Counted from the first letter of the stretch, positions 38,398 through 46,753 are shown. The stretch: 64,000 nucleotides of DNA from Segatella oris (GCF_900637655.1 NZ_LR134384.1:2294001-2358000); one strand, 5' to 3'. Notes: generated from the letters alone by a model not told the origin. Translations and numbers: made by a program.

Positions 38398-38801
38398 TGC
38401 TGCTCGAAGGTTTGGGTGAGACGGATGATTTGCTGCGTGATGAGCACCAATTCCTGCGTGCATTTCTCCAATTTATAGAGCAATGCCATTGCCTTTTTCT
38501 CGGAAAAGTGTACGCGCAGTTCCTTGACGACTTGGTTGTAGTTGTTGCCCACGGCGCGGTATTGCGCGTGAAAAGACGAAAGCTTGGTGTAATAATCGAA
38601 CAACGTCTTGTCTGTTTTTATCACACGGAAAGGCTGTGAGAAGAACTGCTGTTTGATAAAAACGGAACGCGCAGCTGCACCGGACTCATCGAACATTGCA
38701 AGGAAACGTATATGTTCCTCCGCATTAAAACGGACGGTGTAGCGGTACACTGCCGGATCATTCTTGGGATTTCTCCCCGTTTTCTTTTTGTTTTCTGTCA
38801 T
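38382..38801 (-). CDS. mobA: MobA mobilization accessory protein
   Basis: A 139-residue basic protein of the Bacteroides conjugative-transposon MobA family, with a ribbon-helix-helix-like N-terminal part (VYRYTVRFNAEEHIRFLAMFDESG) and a helical C-terminal part. It is thought to bind oriT and assist the relaxase. It overlaps mobB at its 3' end and is divergent from traA. Here it is intact, unlike the relaxase and coupling protein next to it. Confidence 0.85.
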   Translation of the reverse strand: MTENKKKTGRNPKNDPAVYRYTVRFNAEEHIRFLAMFDESGAAARSVFIKQQFFSQPFRVIKTDKTLFDYYTKLSSFHAQYRAVGNNYNQVVKELRVHFSEKKAMALLYKLEKCTQELVLITQQIIRLTQTFEQQWSQR

Positions 38802-39439
38802 TTTAATATGGATTTAGTGATGATGCGACTTAGACTGCCGTCGTATGTTCTTTACCGTCAGGTATTCTTCTTGGGCTTCCGACTTCGGAGGTAAAGCCCG
38901 CCCCCTGCCAAGGGCAAGGCTTTTCAGGGATGCTCGAATCGTTTCGAGCGGCTGAAAAGATACCTTGCTGTGTCTTTGAGGACACAAACATCCGCCTTCG
39001 GACGGATGAGGGAGTTACCTTCAGAAGCCGTCAGGGAGAACACCGACCGACAGAGCTCGTCGCTCGGGTGCAAAATTAGGCAGAATATCCACCCGAAAAC
39101 CCGCAGGAACGACGCCACAAGCTGCCACAACGACGCCACAAGCTGCCACGTGGCTGAAAAACGATACAAGTACCGACATTTTGTTGTTTATTTGCACCGA
39201 CAAACCAAAAGACGTCAGTCAATCTGCCGGTTGGTTGAGAGAGACTCATGCCCCAATGGCCATTGGTTGGTTGCAACCGAAACTTGGTTGTCCGTTTCTC
39301 CGGCAGTATCTCTGCAAGGAGAATAGGCGGTCACAACCGACGGACGGCGAGAATGTGGTTGGAACGTCAAGCGGAAGAAACCGACAAACCGACAAACAAA
39401 TGTATCAATATATGTATCACCCATAAAACCAAGAAGACA
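38802..39439. other. Divergent mobA-traA intergenic region, putative oriT
   Basis: This gene-free stretch of 638 bases has dense secondary structure. A large imperfect cruciform spans 38915-38967, with inner arms gctcgaa/ttcgagc (38932-38949) and outer arms cttttcag/ctgaaaag. Hairpins follow at 38970-38985 (gtgtc/gacac) and 38989-39008 (catccg..ttcg..cggatg). A tandem 21-base repeat lies at 39108-39149. Two palindromes, ccaatggccattgg (39253-39266) and ggttgcaacc (39269-39278), lie before traA. In CTnDOT relatives oriT lies by mobA, so the hairpin cluster is the best oriT candidate and the palindromes are candidate operators. The exact nick site cannot be assigned. Confidence 0.55.
39108..39149. 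repeat. Tandem duplication of a 21-base unit
   Basis: Two exact adjacent copies of aacgacgccacaagctgccac (39108-39128 and 39129-39149). A third partial copy (cgccacaagctgccacg) is found within the traD-like gene near 41166. Confidence 0.9.
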
Positions 39440-40213
39440 ATGGACAAACAAAAAGACAAACCACTGTATGTTGCTTTCTCCACCCAGAAAGGCGGAGCAG
39501 GCAAGACGACGCTCACGGTGCTCATGGCGAGCTACCTGCATTACGTAAAGGGATATGACGTCGCCGTCATCGACTGCGACTTACCCCAGTACAGTATCCA
39601 TGACATGCGCAAACGCGACATGGACACCATCATGAAGGACGACTATTACAAGGTACAGGCGTATGACCTGCTCAGACAGCTGGGCAAAAAATACTATCCC
39701 GTCGTCTGCAGCCGCGCCGAGGACGCCATCACCTCCGCAGAAAGCCTTTGCAGAGGCGGGAAGATGCCGGACGTCATCTTCTTCGACCTGCCCGGCACCA
39801 TCAACAATGCCGAGATCGTCAATACCGTATCTCGGATGAACTATATCTTCACGCCCATCATCGCCGACCGCGTGGTGATGGAAAGCTCCATCAAGTTCGC
39901 CACCGTCATCAACGAGCAGATGGTCGTAACGGGCAAATCCGCCATCAAGGGGATTTACCTGATATGGAACATGGTGGACGGGCGCGAAAAGACGGAGCTC
40001 TACGGAGCTTATGAAAAGGTGTGCGCGGAGTTCGCCCTGCCCATCCTTTCCACCCGCCTTCCCGACAGCAAGCGGTTCCGCAAGGAGATGGCATCCGAGC
40101 GTAAGGCGGTGTTCCGCTCCACGACATTCCCCACGGACAAGAGCCTGCTGCGGGGAAGCAATGTGGACAGGCTCGCAGACGAAATACTTGACATTATAAA
40201 CCTCAAAAGATAA
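39440..40213 (+). CDS. traA: ParA-family ATPase (TraA of conjugative transposons)
   Basis: A 257-residue MinD/ParA-type ATPase. The ATG at 39440 is chosen since it follows a purine-rich stretch and starts the conserved part; the open frame extends upstream without homology. It has the deviant Walker A KGGAGKTT, IDCDLPQYS and FFDLPGT. In CTnDOT-type elements this first gene of the transfer operon is called TraA; its exact role in transfer or segregation is unclear. Two DUF3408 genes and a traD-like gene follow. Confidence 0.88.
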   Translation: MDKQKDKPLYVAFSTQKGGAGKTTLTVLMASYLHYVKGYDVAVIDCDLPQYSIHDMRKRDMDTIMKDDYYKVQAYDLLRQLGKKYYPVVCSRAEDAITSAESLCRGGKMPDVIFFDLPGTINNAEIVNTVSRMNYIFTPIIADRVVMESSIKFATVINEQMVVTGKSAIKGIYLIWNMVDGREKTELYGAYEKVCAEFALPILSTRLPDSKRFRKEMASERKAVFRSTTFPTDKSLLRGSNVDRLADEILDIINLKR

Positions 40214-40218
40214 AGACA

Positions 40219-40671
40219 ATGGCAAAGAAAACAAGAGTGGAAGACATCGACAGCAATTTCATCATCAACTCGTTCCGTCGGGACGACATGAGTATCCCAC
40301 CCGAAGCGAGGACGAACGGAGTGGAATGTGAAAAATCGGAAGAGTCGGAAGATGAGGCGCCTATGGAAAAAGAAGCAGGCAAGGAAGAAGAACAGAAGAC
40401 GGAGGAAATGCCGGCACGCCGCAGACGGTCGAAAGACAGGGAGCAGGAATACCTTGCCGCCTTTCACAAGGAAGTGGACATCCCTGCCCGTATCGGCAAG
40501 ACCGTGTACATCCGCAAGGAGTACCACGAACGGATACAACGTATCCTGCGCATCATCGCCAAGGACGAGGTGTCACTGTTCAGCTATATAGACAATGTGC
40601 TGACCTACCACTTCGAGCATTTCGGCGAAGAAATCAAAAAGTTATATGAAAACAACAGTTCAATATTCTAA
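40219..40671 (+). CDS. DUF3408 protein (TraB position)
   Basis: A 150-residue protein with an acidic, low-complexity N-terminal half (glutamate-rich, about 33-65) and a C-terminal DUF3408 domain (about 85-145) with the pattern YIRKEYHERIQRILRII and SLFSYIDNVLTYHFE. The fold is likely ribbon-helix-helix-like, so DNA binding is plausible. It begins five bases after traA. Confidence 0.82.
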   Translation: MAKKTRVEDIDSNFIINSFRRDDMSIPPEARTNGVECEKSEESEDEAPMEKEAGKEEEQKTEEMPARRRRSKDREQEYLAAFHKEVDIPARIGKTVYIRKEYHERIQRILRIIAKDEVSLFSYIDNVLTYHFEHFGEEIKKLYENNSSIF

Positions 40672-40683
40672 AAACAAAAGACA

Positions 40684-40941
40684 ATGGAAAAGAAAGACAA
40701 CCTCTCCCTTTACAGGGAAACATTCTTGAAGAAGACGCATTACACAGCAAGAGACGGCAAACAGGTGTACATTCCGGTCGTCTATCATGAGAAGATGCTC
40801 AAAATCGTACAGCTTATATGCAGCAACAGGGTTAACATCTCGGATTTGCTGTGCAACATGCTCGAAGAACATTTCAGAACGCACGGAGAAGAACTCAAAG
40901 CCCTCTATGAGGAAGCCCTGCTTAAGAACATGGAGCTATGA
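40684..40941 (+). CDS. DUF3408 protein (TraC position)
   Basis: An 85-residue protein, essentially one DUF3408 domain (YIPVVYHEKMLKIVQLICSN, ISDLLCNMLEEHFRTHGEEL). It is paralogous to the C-terminal half of the preceding protein. It overlaps the start of the following gene by four bases (ATGA), so they are translationally coupled. Confidence 0.82.
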   Translation: MEKKDNLSLYRETFLKKTHYTARDGKQVYIPVVYHEKMLKIVQLICSNRVNISDLLCNMLEEHFRTHGEELKALYEEALLKNMEL

Positions 40942-41620
40942 CGACCTTTCTCATCATTGCCCTACTGGCATACAATGCTTGGCTGGCCTATCACCTTTTG
41001 AGTCGGCCGTCTGCCTCCAAAGGGCAAACGGCTTCACAGGAAGAAACCAAAAAGAAGCGCGAAGCGCAGGACGAGGCTGCCGATATCGTGGGTAAGAGCC
41101 GTTTCAAAATGGAGGCCTCCGTACCCGCACAACAGGAAAGGACGACGCCACTCGCTGCCACTACGGCGCCACAAGCTGCCACGCAGGAAAAAACGGAGGC
41201 GGTAGACATCGAAGACACTATCTTTGCCGACGAAACGGATGAGAAGCCTTCCCTGCAAATTCCCGCCGACCGCCTCGACGAAGCCTTTACCGACATCAGG
41301 ATAAATGACGTTGCAGACGGAAACGAAGACGCAGAGGACCCAACACACCTGCGGCAAGGGGCACGAGCTTCGAGGACATCGGCAGGGCGGTGAAGTCCGT
41401 GAGAAAGCCCGAAGCGGACGAAGCAGAAAAGCTCCACGCCGGCAAGACTTTCAAGGACATCGCCGAGACGGAACTCTTTCAAAAACTCACCGATAGCTTC
41501 GCCGGCCTCTCCGACAGGGTCAACGAGGTCATCGACCTCTATACCGCCCATGTCGCACAGGCAAAACCGCTCGTCCTGCCCACGCGCATCGAAGACTTCG
41601 ATATCCGCGATTTTGTATAA
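40938..41620 (+). pseudogene. TraD-like conjugative transposon protein, frameshifted
   Basis: The N-terminal part starts MTTFLIIALLAYNAWLAYHL, a single membrane anchor, followed by an acidic, alanine/threonine-rich region. Near 41338-41346 the frame breaks; the C-terminal part continues in the next frame as GTSFEDIGRAVKSVRKPEAD to IEDFDIRDFV. One base is missing near the ccc after the GNEDAEDP codons. The gene position after two DUF3408 genes is that of TraD in CTnDOT-like elements. TraE and later tra genes are absent. Confidence 0.8.
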
Positions 41621-41717
41621 CCCGTTAACAAGAAACGACAATAAAAGAAAAGGACTACGGATAGGGCACACCTGCTGCCACTATATCCACAAGAAAGTTA
41701 AGTAAGACAATTTCAAT

Positions 41718-42005
41718 TCAACCCCGACGGGCGGTGTATGACCGTTTTTCATGTACGCCCGTCACCAAACAACGCTTTATGAACAACAAGCAAAAACTAT
41801 TTCTCTCGCATTCTGTGTTGGGACTGACCATTTCAAAGCAGAATGCGACAAACTCTTTTCTTGCTTCTCTGCGCAACTCCTTGTACAATGTTTTCAGTTG
41901 CGAATGATTGCCGTTGATGTAGGTTTCATACATATACTCGAAGATGTCGTCCACTTTGTAGTATCGGCATTGCTGGCTGGGCGTCTTACTGTGTCTTATT
42001 TTCAT
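41718..42005 (-). CDS. Small conjugative-transposon protein, function unknown
   Basis: The first 60 or so of 95 codons read as a well-formed polar helical protein: KTPSQQCRYYKVDDIFEYMY and LYKELRREARKEFVAFCFE. The later residues, from NTECERN on, look unlike a protein core and may be off-frame. I recognise the type from Bacteroides conjugative transposons but not a function. It starts 12 bases after the small membrane protein on the same strand. Confidence 0.55.
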   Translation of the reverse strand: MKIRHSKTPSQQCRYYKVDDIFEYMYETYINGNHSQLKTLYKELRREARKEFVAFCFEMVSPNTECERNSFCLLFIKRCLVTGVHEKRSYTARRG

Positions 42006-42017
42006 CTTGATTTATGT

Positions 42018-42233
42018 TTATAGGGTGAATATCCAAAGAATAAGGGCGAGAATACTTACGAGGGTGAGCACGTAGAGGACTATTGCCCAAAGGGTGCGGA
42101 GAATGCCTGCGACGATTTCCGCAAGTGAACCGACAACCACACCGACCGCCCAAAAGACGATGCTTAGAATGCTTGTGAGCAGCAGGCGAAGAATTGTGCG
42201 CAAGGCTTGGCGAATGTTGATTGACTTTTCCAT
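42018..42233 (-). CDS. Small two-helix membrane protein
   Basis: A 71-residue protein beginning MEKSINIRQALRTILRLLL, with two hydrophobic helices (about 15-40 and 45-70). The ATG at 42233 is chosen because the upstream extension lacks protein character. A TACCTTTG promoter box lies about 140 bases upstream on this strand. Function unknown; small proteins of this kind occur in Bacteroides conjugative transposons. Confidence 0.65.
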   Translation of the reverse strand: MEKSINIRQALRTILRLLLTSILSIVFWAVGVVVGSLAEIVAGILRTLWAIVLYVLTLVSILALILWIFTL

Positions 42234-42372
42234 TTTTCTAAGGGTTTTAATGTTTAATGCGGATCCAAGAGCTTGAGGGAGTTGAGTTTCACTGCTTATC
42301 TGTCTCTCGTTTATCCGATATTTTTTAATGCATCTTCCTGTCGCATCGGTCGTTTTCGTTTCAGGTGCCCCA

Positions 42373-42380
42373 CAAAGGTA
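42373..42380 (-). promoter_or_regulatory. -7 promoter box for the small membrane-protein operon
   Basis: Minus-strand TACCTTTG matches TAnnTTTG. It would give a leader of about 130 bases before the ATG at 42233. Confidence 0.45.
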
Positions 42381-42774
42381 GGGATGAGCAAATGCAAGGT
42401 TTTTGAGGGAAAATACTACCCGGAGCAAAACGTAGTGGAGCGCAGGCGTGGAGATTTTCTCCAAAACCGAAGGTACCGACCTTGCTGCAGCGTAGCATCC
42501 CGGAATTACCTTTGCGCCTGAACGGGGACGACCAACGGATGCGATACGGTGAAGACCGCATCGAAATGGAGGTAAACGGAAAAGAGACAGATTCGGATAA
42601 AAAAGTAAAAAATCTGATTGCATGCCATACAATCAGATAGTAAAAAGCGTAATGAAGCGGGCATGTAAAAGCCACCTATAGAAGACAAAGACGGAAGAGG
42701 AAAGGTATGAAGTCTGCCTTTCGGGCTTGCTGCGATGGGCAGGCGTGTACTTTTCCTACGGCTTTGTCAGACAA

Positions 42775-42841
42775 GTCGGAGGTGTCGGAGATAGACGGGT
42801 GAGGAATTTGTCACCACCTGAATAGCTCCGACTTCTCCGAC
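42775..42841. repeat. 16-bp inverted repeat with 35-base loop
   Basis: Arms gtcggaggtgtcggag (42775-42790) and ctccgacttctccgac (42826-42841) pair at 14 of 16 positions. Each arm is itself a doubled gtcggag motif. It could be a protein-binding site or recombination remnant of the conjugative element; it is not followed by a T run. Confidence 0.6.
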
Positions 42842-43739
42842 GACAAACAATGCGGCTTTTACAACTACTTCCAAGAAAAGAAAAATACCGAAAGGGAACA
42901 GCTCTGAAAAATTGTCTTGCTGAAATCCATACCTTAGAAAGTATGGCCGATACACAGAAATGTGGCAGAAAGCAGATTTGCCGAAGCTCTTTCGACAGAC
43001 TGCTCCCTGCCTCTTTTCGTCGGCCATACCAAAGGTAGGAATAGGTTATGCCGATAGCGAAGTTTGCGAAGAAAGAGGTCATAACTTGTTTCTGCCGAAG
43101 ATGATGAGAATTTCAGCAAGACAATTAAACCATCAAAATGACAACAGAAAAGTCTGTCCGGACAAGAAAAAACAAATGTTTTCTTTGGGTGTACAGCATA
43201 TTTTATTTATCTTTGCACCAATAACAAGAGCTGTTTGAAACGACAGCAAATCAAGGAAGTTCAGGGAATTTGAGTAGTAACCAAATCGCGACCCTTTTCC
43301 TTTTTTCAATTTTATAAGTACTTATAATCAAAGAGTTATAAAGAACCGACTCTTTTACAGCCCAAAACAATGCAAATCACGAGGTAATCTCACGTTATTT
43401 TGCAGCATTTCTCCATATCAAATGATGACAACACTCGCCTAAGAATACATAATAACCTGATTGTCAAGGCTTTGATTAAACCACTCAAAAATCGCGTATT
43501 TGAAGCCAGGGAGGTTTTTATTCAGAATGAAGGCACTCCTGAAAGGCCTTTTGTCAAATAAAGCGTCTGAATTTCATCACAGTTCAAGAAGCCTTAAACA
43601 ACATCCATGCAAGCCTTTTTCTAACTCTTCTTGTCCTGCCTTTCGTGCATTCTGAACATTGAATTTTCCATGCCATTGATACCAATATGGCAAATCATAA
43701 AGCAACAGACCATGGGGAGCTCACCGCATAAACCGAAAA

Positions 43740-43778
43740 CAGACCTTGCGAATATCTCTGCGATATGCACAAGGTCTG
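43740..43778. terminator. Terminator downstream of tRNA-Thr
   Basis: Arms cagaccttg (43740-43748) and caaggtctg (43770-43778) with an inner partial stem. On the minus strand the stem is followed by TTTT. It ends the SRP RNA/tRNA transcript about 75 bases past the tRNA. Confidence 0.7.
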
Positions 43779-43850
43779 CTTCTGTTTTATTTCTCTTAGT
43801 TTCATGAGAAAAATCAAAAGATGAGACATTCTCTTTGCCTTCATCCTTGA

Positions 43851-43923
43851 GCCTCTTGTCGGATTCGAACCAACGACCCCGAGATTACAAATCACGTGCT
43901 CTGGCCAACTGAGCTAAAGAGGC
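43851..43923 (-). tRNA. tRNA-Thr (anticodon UGU)
   Basis: Full cloverleaf of 73 bases on the minus strand: acceptor GCCTCTT/AAGAGGC, D-arm GCTC..GAGC, anticodon loop TTTGTAA (anticodon TGT), T-arm GTTGG-TTCGAAT-CCGAC. The anticodon stem CGTGA/TCTCG has a U-U mismatch at its middle pair. No CCA is encoded. The 3' end faces the conjugative-transposon remnant, a usual arrangement where elements integrate at a tRNA. Confidence 0.93.
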
Positions 43924-43927
43924 GGGG

Positions 43928-44025
43928 TGGGCAAGCTATCCTTATCGCGTCGCTACAACCAAGTACCCTTGCTACGTTCCCATCCTGGGGGATTCCGAGG
44001 GAGCTGACCGTAAGGGACTTGCCCA
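43928..44025 (-). ncRNA. ffs: Small signal recognition particle RNA (4.5S type)
   Basis: On the minus strand the ends pair (GGGCAAG with CTTGCCC) and the core contains GGTCAGCTCCC and GGGAACGTAGCAAGG, the two sides of the SRP helix 8 that binds Ffh. The length, near 98 bases, fits the bacterial small SRP RNA. Ends are approximate by a few bases. It is directly followed by tRNA-Thr, so both probably come from one transcript. Confidence 0.85.
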
Positions 44026-44047
44026 TGTTTGCCTTTGAAAGCGGGTG

Positions 44048-44055
44048 CAAAAGTA
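44048..44055 (-). promoter_or_regulatory. -7 promoter box for the SRP RNA/tRNA-Thr transcript
   Basis: Minus-strand TACTTTTG (TAnnTTTG) lies about 23 bases before the SRP RNA 5' end. Confidence 0.6.
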
Positions 44056-44115
44056 GTTATTTAATTTGTAAAAGCAAAAAGAAAGATTGGTTATCTCTAT
44101 TCTTTTAACGTCTGT

Positions 44116-46665
44116 TTACAAATCAACCACCGTTATTCCGGCACCTCCAAACTGCACATGTTCATCTGCATAATGCTCTACATTGGGCACAGTGGCAAGA
44201 TATTGCCGAATGAGATTGCGCAGAATTCCATTGCCTTTTCCATGCAGAATGCGCACACGACTCATGCCAACCAGAATGGCATCATCAATGAAATACTGCA
44301 CTGCATTCAAGGCTTCATCGCCTCTCATGCCACGAACATCAAGATCTTGATGGAAATTCTTCTTATGGTCATCAATCGTATCGCGTGTTGCACGGCTTAC
44401 TTGATAGGCTGTTTCGTTGCTCCGTGAAGGTTCTTCGTTGCTTGGTGTCACCGACTCCAAACGATGAAGCCGCATCTTCGAACGCATATCTCCAAAGACA
44501 ACCGTACACATCTGGCCATCAATCGACTCAATGACACCCGTGGACTTCAATCCCCTGATGCGCACAGTATCACCCACAGCCAAGGTCTTTTCCGCCTTAT
44601 CGACAGAGAGTTTTGCTGTAAACTCCGTCTGCTTTTGAGGCTGCAAGGCCTTTTCAGCCTTCTCCTGTTTGCGCTTTTCCCTGCGCTCCTTGCGTTGACG
44701 AAGCTGCTCAACTTTCTTTTCAAAGTCATCATCCGACAGCAATCCATGGGCTTTCTTGCCTCCGAACGGCTGCTCATCTTTTACTACCTGTTCAAATTGA
44801 TGAAGCTCTTCACGTATCTTCTTCGTAGCTTCTTTTTCGGCTTGGCGCTCACGAATTTCACGAATGGCATTCTCTATGCGGCGGTTACTCTCACGAAGCA
44901 GCTCCGAAGCATCGGCTTTTGCTTTCGCAACTATCTCGCGACGCTGTTGTTGAAGCTCCTTGATTTCCTGCTCATAGCGGGCAATCGTCTTCTCCATATC
45001 CTTTTCACGCTGATGAATAGTCTGGCGTTTTCCCTCCCAATAGCGCTTATCACGCACAATGTCCTGAAGATACTTGTCGCTCTGAATGTAGTCACTGCCC
45101 ACGATTTCCGAAGCTTCAGCAATGACGTCTTCGGGCAATCCTATTTTCCTCGCAATCTCAATGGCAAACGAACTTCCCGGTCTTCCTATGGCCAATTGAA
45201 AGAGAGCACGCATCTCATGGCGGTCGTAGAGCATGGCACCATTGGCTACTCCAGGATGCGTATCGGCGAAATGCTTCAGGTTTTGATAGTGGGTCGTGAT
45301 GACTCCCCACGCACCTTTACTGCAGAATTTATCCAAGACACTCTCTGCAATGGCACCTCCAATCTGAGGTTCCGTACCTGTTCCAAACTCATCTATCAGT
45401 ATTAAAGTGCGGTCATTAGCCTGCTTCATCATGTTTTTCATGTTGAGCAGATGCGAAGAATAAGTTGAGAGGTCGTTCTCCAAGCTTTGTTCGTCGCCGA
45501 TATCAATCATCACATCGTTGAATATTCCACAGGTGGAACGCTCACTGACAGGCACAGGGACACCGCATTGCAACATATATTGCAACAGTCCGACTGTCTT
45601 CAGACACACTGATTTACCTCCTGCATTAGGGCCGGAAATCATCAGGATATGCTTCTCTGGCGTCAATGTGATACCTAAAGGAACAATCTTTCCACCACGA
45701 GAAGCCAATTGTTTTTCAAGCAAAGGGTGGCGAGCTTCTATCCAATCTATGTGGGGAGTGGCTTTCAGCTGAGGAGATATAGCACGTAAGTTTTTACCCA
45801 ACTGCACCTTAGCCTGCAGGAAATCCATGACACCTAAGAAGTGGAAAGAGTCGAGAATCTCACGGACATTCGGACGAACATGCTGTGTAAGCGCCGTTAA
45901 AATGCGGATCATCTCCTGCCGTTCCTCGCTTTCAAGCTCACGGATATGATTGTTGGCCTCCACAACTTCTGTCGGTTCGACAAACACAGTGCGCCCCGTT
46001 GCACTCTCATCATGCACAATTCCATTGATACGACGCTTCAATCCTGGTGCTACAGGGATAACCAAACGACCATCACGCACGGCAGGCGTGACATCTTTAT
46101 CAACAATTCCTTCAGCCTGGGCAGCCCGAAGAATACCATGGAGTGTACGTGAGACCGAGCCCTCGGCACGCACTAATTCGCGCCGAATGCGTTGTAACTC
46201 CGGCGAAGCAGTATCACGCATATGACCAAACTTATCAATTATCTGGTCAATACGCTGCACAAGATGGGGGAAAGTGGCTATACCATCAGCCAAAAGAAAG
46301 AGTGCCTGCCCTACTCTTTGCTCTGGATTGTCGGGATGAAGTATCTGTACAATCCGATGAATTGTGTCAAGAGAGCGACGAAGATCAAAGAACTCATCCT
46401 CCTCCAAATGTGTATTGGCTATGCGTGCACGGCTGACACTCTCGCGCACATCATAAATGTTACTCAATGGAAAATCTGGATTTGCTTCAAGAAGCAGGCG
46501 CAGTTCGTCGGTCTGTGCATGCCACTCGTTCACGGTCTCTGCATCAGATGAAAAGGTCATCTCATCAACCTGGCTCTTTCCCAAGGACGAAAGGCAACGT
46601 TCACGTAACATGGAACGGACTTCTGTAAATCCAATCTTCAGCTCAAAATTTTCAGGATATATCAT
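44116..46665 (-). CDS. mutS2: MutS2-family ATPase/endonuclease
   Basis: A protein of 849 residues from the ATG at 46665 (MIYPENFELKIGF). An in-frame ATG at 46686 lies inside the promoter box, so it is rejected. Domains: core/lever helices, a MutS-type ATPase with Walker A GPNAGGKS (about 345-352) and LILIDEFGTGTEP, a long charged coiled coil (about 510-650), a KOW-like segment, and a C-terminal Smr nuclease domain with LDVRGMRGDEAL and LHGKGNGILR. Bacterial MutS2 is linked to suppression of recombination and to ribosome rescue by collision sensing. It is not the mismatch-repair MutS. Confidence 0.95.
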   Translation of the reverse strand: MIYPENFELKIGFTEVRSMLRERCLSSLGKSQVDEMTFSSDAETVNEWHAQTDELRLLLEANPDFPLSNIYDVRESVSRARIANTHLEEDEFFDLRRSLDTIHRIVQILHPDNPEQRVGQALFLLADGIATFPHLVQRIDQIIDKFGHMRDTASPELQRIRRELVRAEGSVSRTLHGILRAAQAEGIVDKDVTPAVRDGRLVIPVAPGLKRRINGIVHDESATGRTVFVEPTEVVEANNHIRELESEERQEMIRILTALTQHVRPNVREILDSFHFLGVMDFLQAKVQLGKNLRAISPQLKATPHIDWIEARHPLLEKQLASRGGKIVPLGITLTPEKHILMISGPNAGGKSVCLKTVGLLQYMLQCGVPVPVSERSTCGIFNDVMIDIGDEQSLENDLSTYSSHLLNMKNMMKQANDRTLILIDEFGTGTEPQIGGAIAESVLDKFCSKGAWGVITTHYQNLKHFADTHPGVANGAMLYDRHEMRALFQLAIGRPGSSFAIEIARKIGLPEDVIAEASEIVGSDYIQSDKYLQDIVRDKRYWEGKRQTIHQREKDMEKTIARYEQEIKELQQQRREIVAKAKADASELLRESNRRIENAIREIRERQAEKEATKKIREELHQFEQVVKDEQPFGGKKAHGLLSDDDFEKKVEQLRQRKERREKRKQEKAEKALQPQKQTEFTAKLSVDKAEKTLAVGDTVRIRGLKSTGVIESIDGQMCTVVFGDMRSKMRLHRLESVTPSNEEPSRSNETAYQVSRATRDTIDDHKKNFHQDLDVRGMRGDEALNAVQYFIDDAILVGMSRVRILHGKGNGILRNLIRQYLATVPNVEHYADEHVQFGGAGITVVDL

Positions 46666-46683
46666 AACGCTTTTTATCAGTTG

Positions 46684-46691
46684 CAAAGGTA
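46684..46691 (-). promoter_or_regulatory. -7 promoter box for mutS2
   Basis: Minus-strand TACCTTTG, 18 bases before the ATG at 46665. It fixes the choice of that start over 46686. Confidence 0.65.
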
Positions 46692-46753
46692 ATAAAAAAC
46701 TAAAAATAAGACAAAAAGTAAAGATGATATGTATATATATGGTAGAAAAACCT

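Larger units (their letters stand above)
42234..43850. other. Gene-free remnant region between transposon and tRNA-Thr
   Basis: No convincing gene in about 1.6 kb. Contents: a minus-strand promoter box (42373-42380), a plus-strand TACCTTTG (42507-42514), a 16-bp inverted repeat (42775-42841), a smaller one (tatggccga near 42942, tcggccata near 43019), a promoter-like TATCTTTG at 43208-43215 without an obvious downstream gene, and a terminator at 43740-43778. The stretch between about 43220 and 43700 is AT-rich and featureless. The right transposon boundary should lie here but I see no direct repeat that marks it. Confidence 0.5.

Noticed and set aside
39108..39149. CRISPR array
   Set aside because: Only two units with no spacer between them and no cas genes in the window.
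39581..40539. Long minus-strand open frames opposite traA and the DUF3408 gene
   Set aside because: Overlap supported ParA and DUF3408 coding sequence; no domain recognised.
42507..42516. CTnDOT-type attachment core (GTAnnTTTGC)
   Set aside because: ttacctttgc differs at the first base and equals the common promoter box TAnnTTTG, so it is not evidence of an att site.
42261..42632. Upstream extension of the small membrane protein frame to 204 codons
   Set aside because: The extension is low in protein character; the conserved hydrophobic protein starts at 42233.
42756..43238. Overlapping short open frames in both strands of the gene-free region
   Set aside because: None has recognisable motifs or good starts, and they overlap each other and the inverted repeats.
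43851..43923. att-site direct repeat of the tRNA-Thr 3' end
   Set aside because: I looked for the tRNA 3' sequence elsewhere in 33000-43850 and found none.
44464..45405. 313-codon open frame antisense to mutS2
   Set aside because: It lies wholly inside the well-supported mutS2 gene and its translation has no recognisable domain or signal; a shadow of the real frame.
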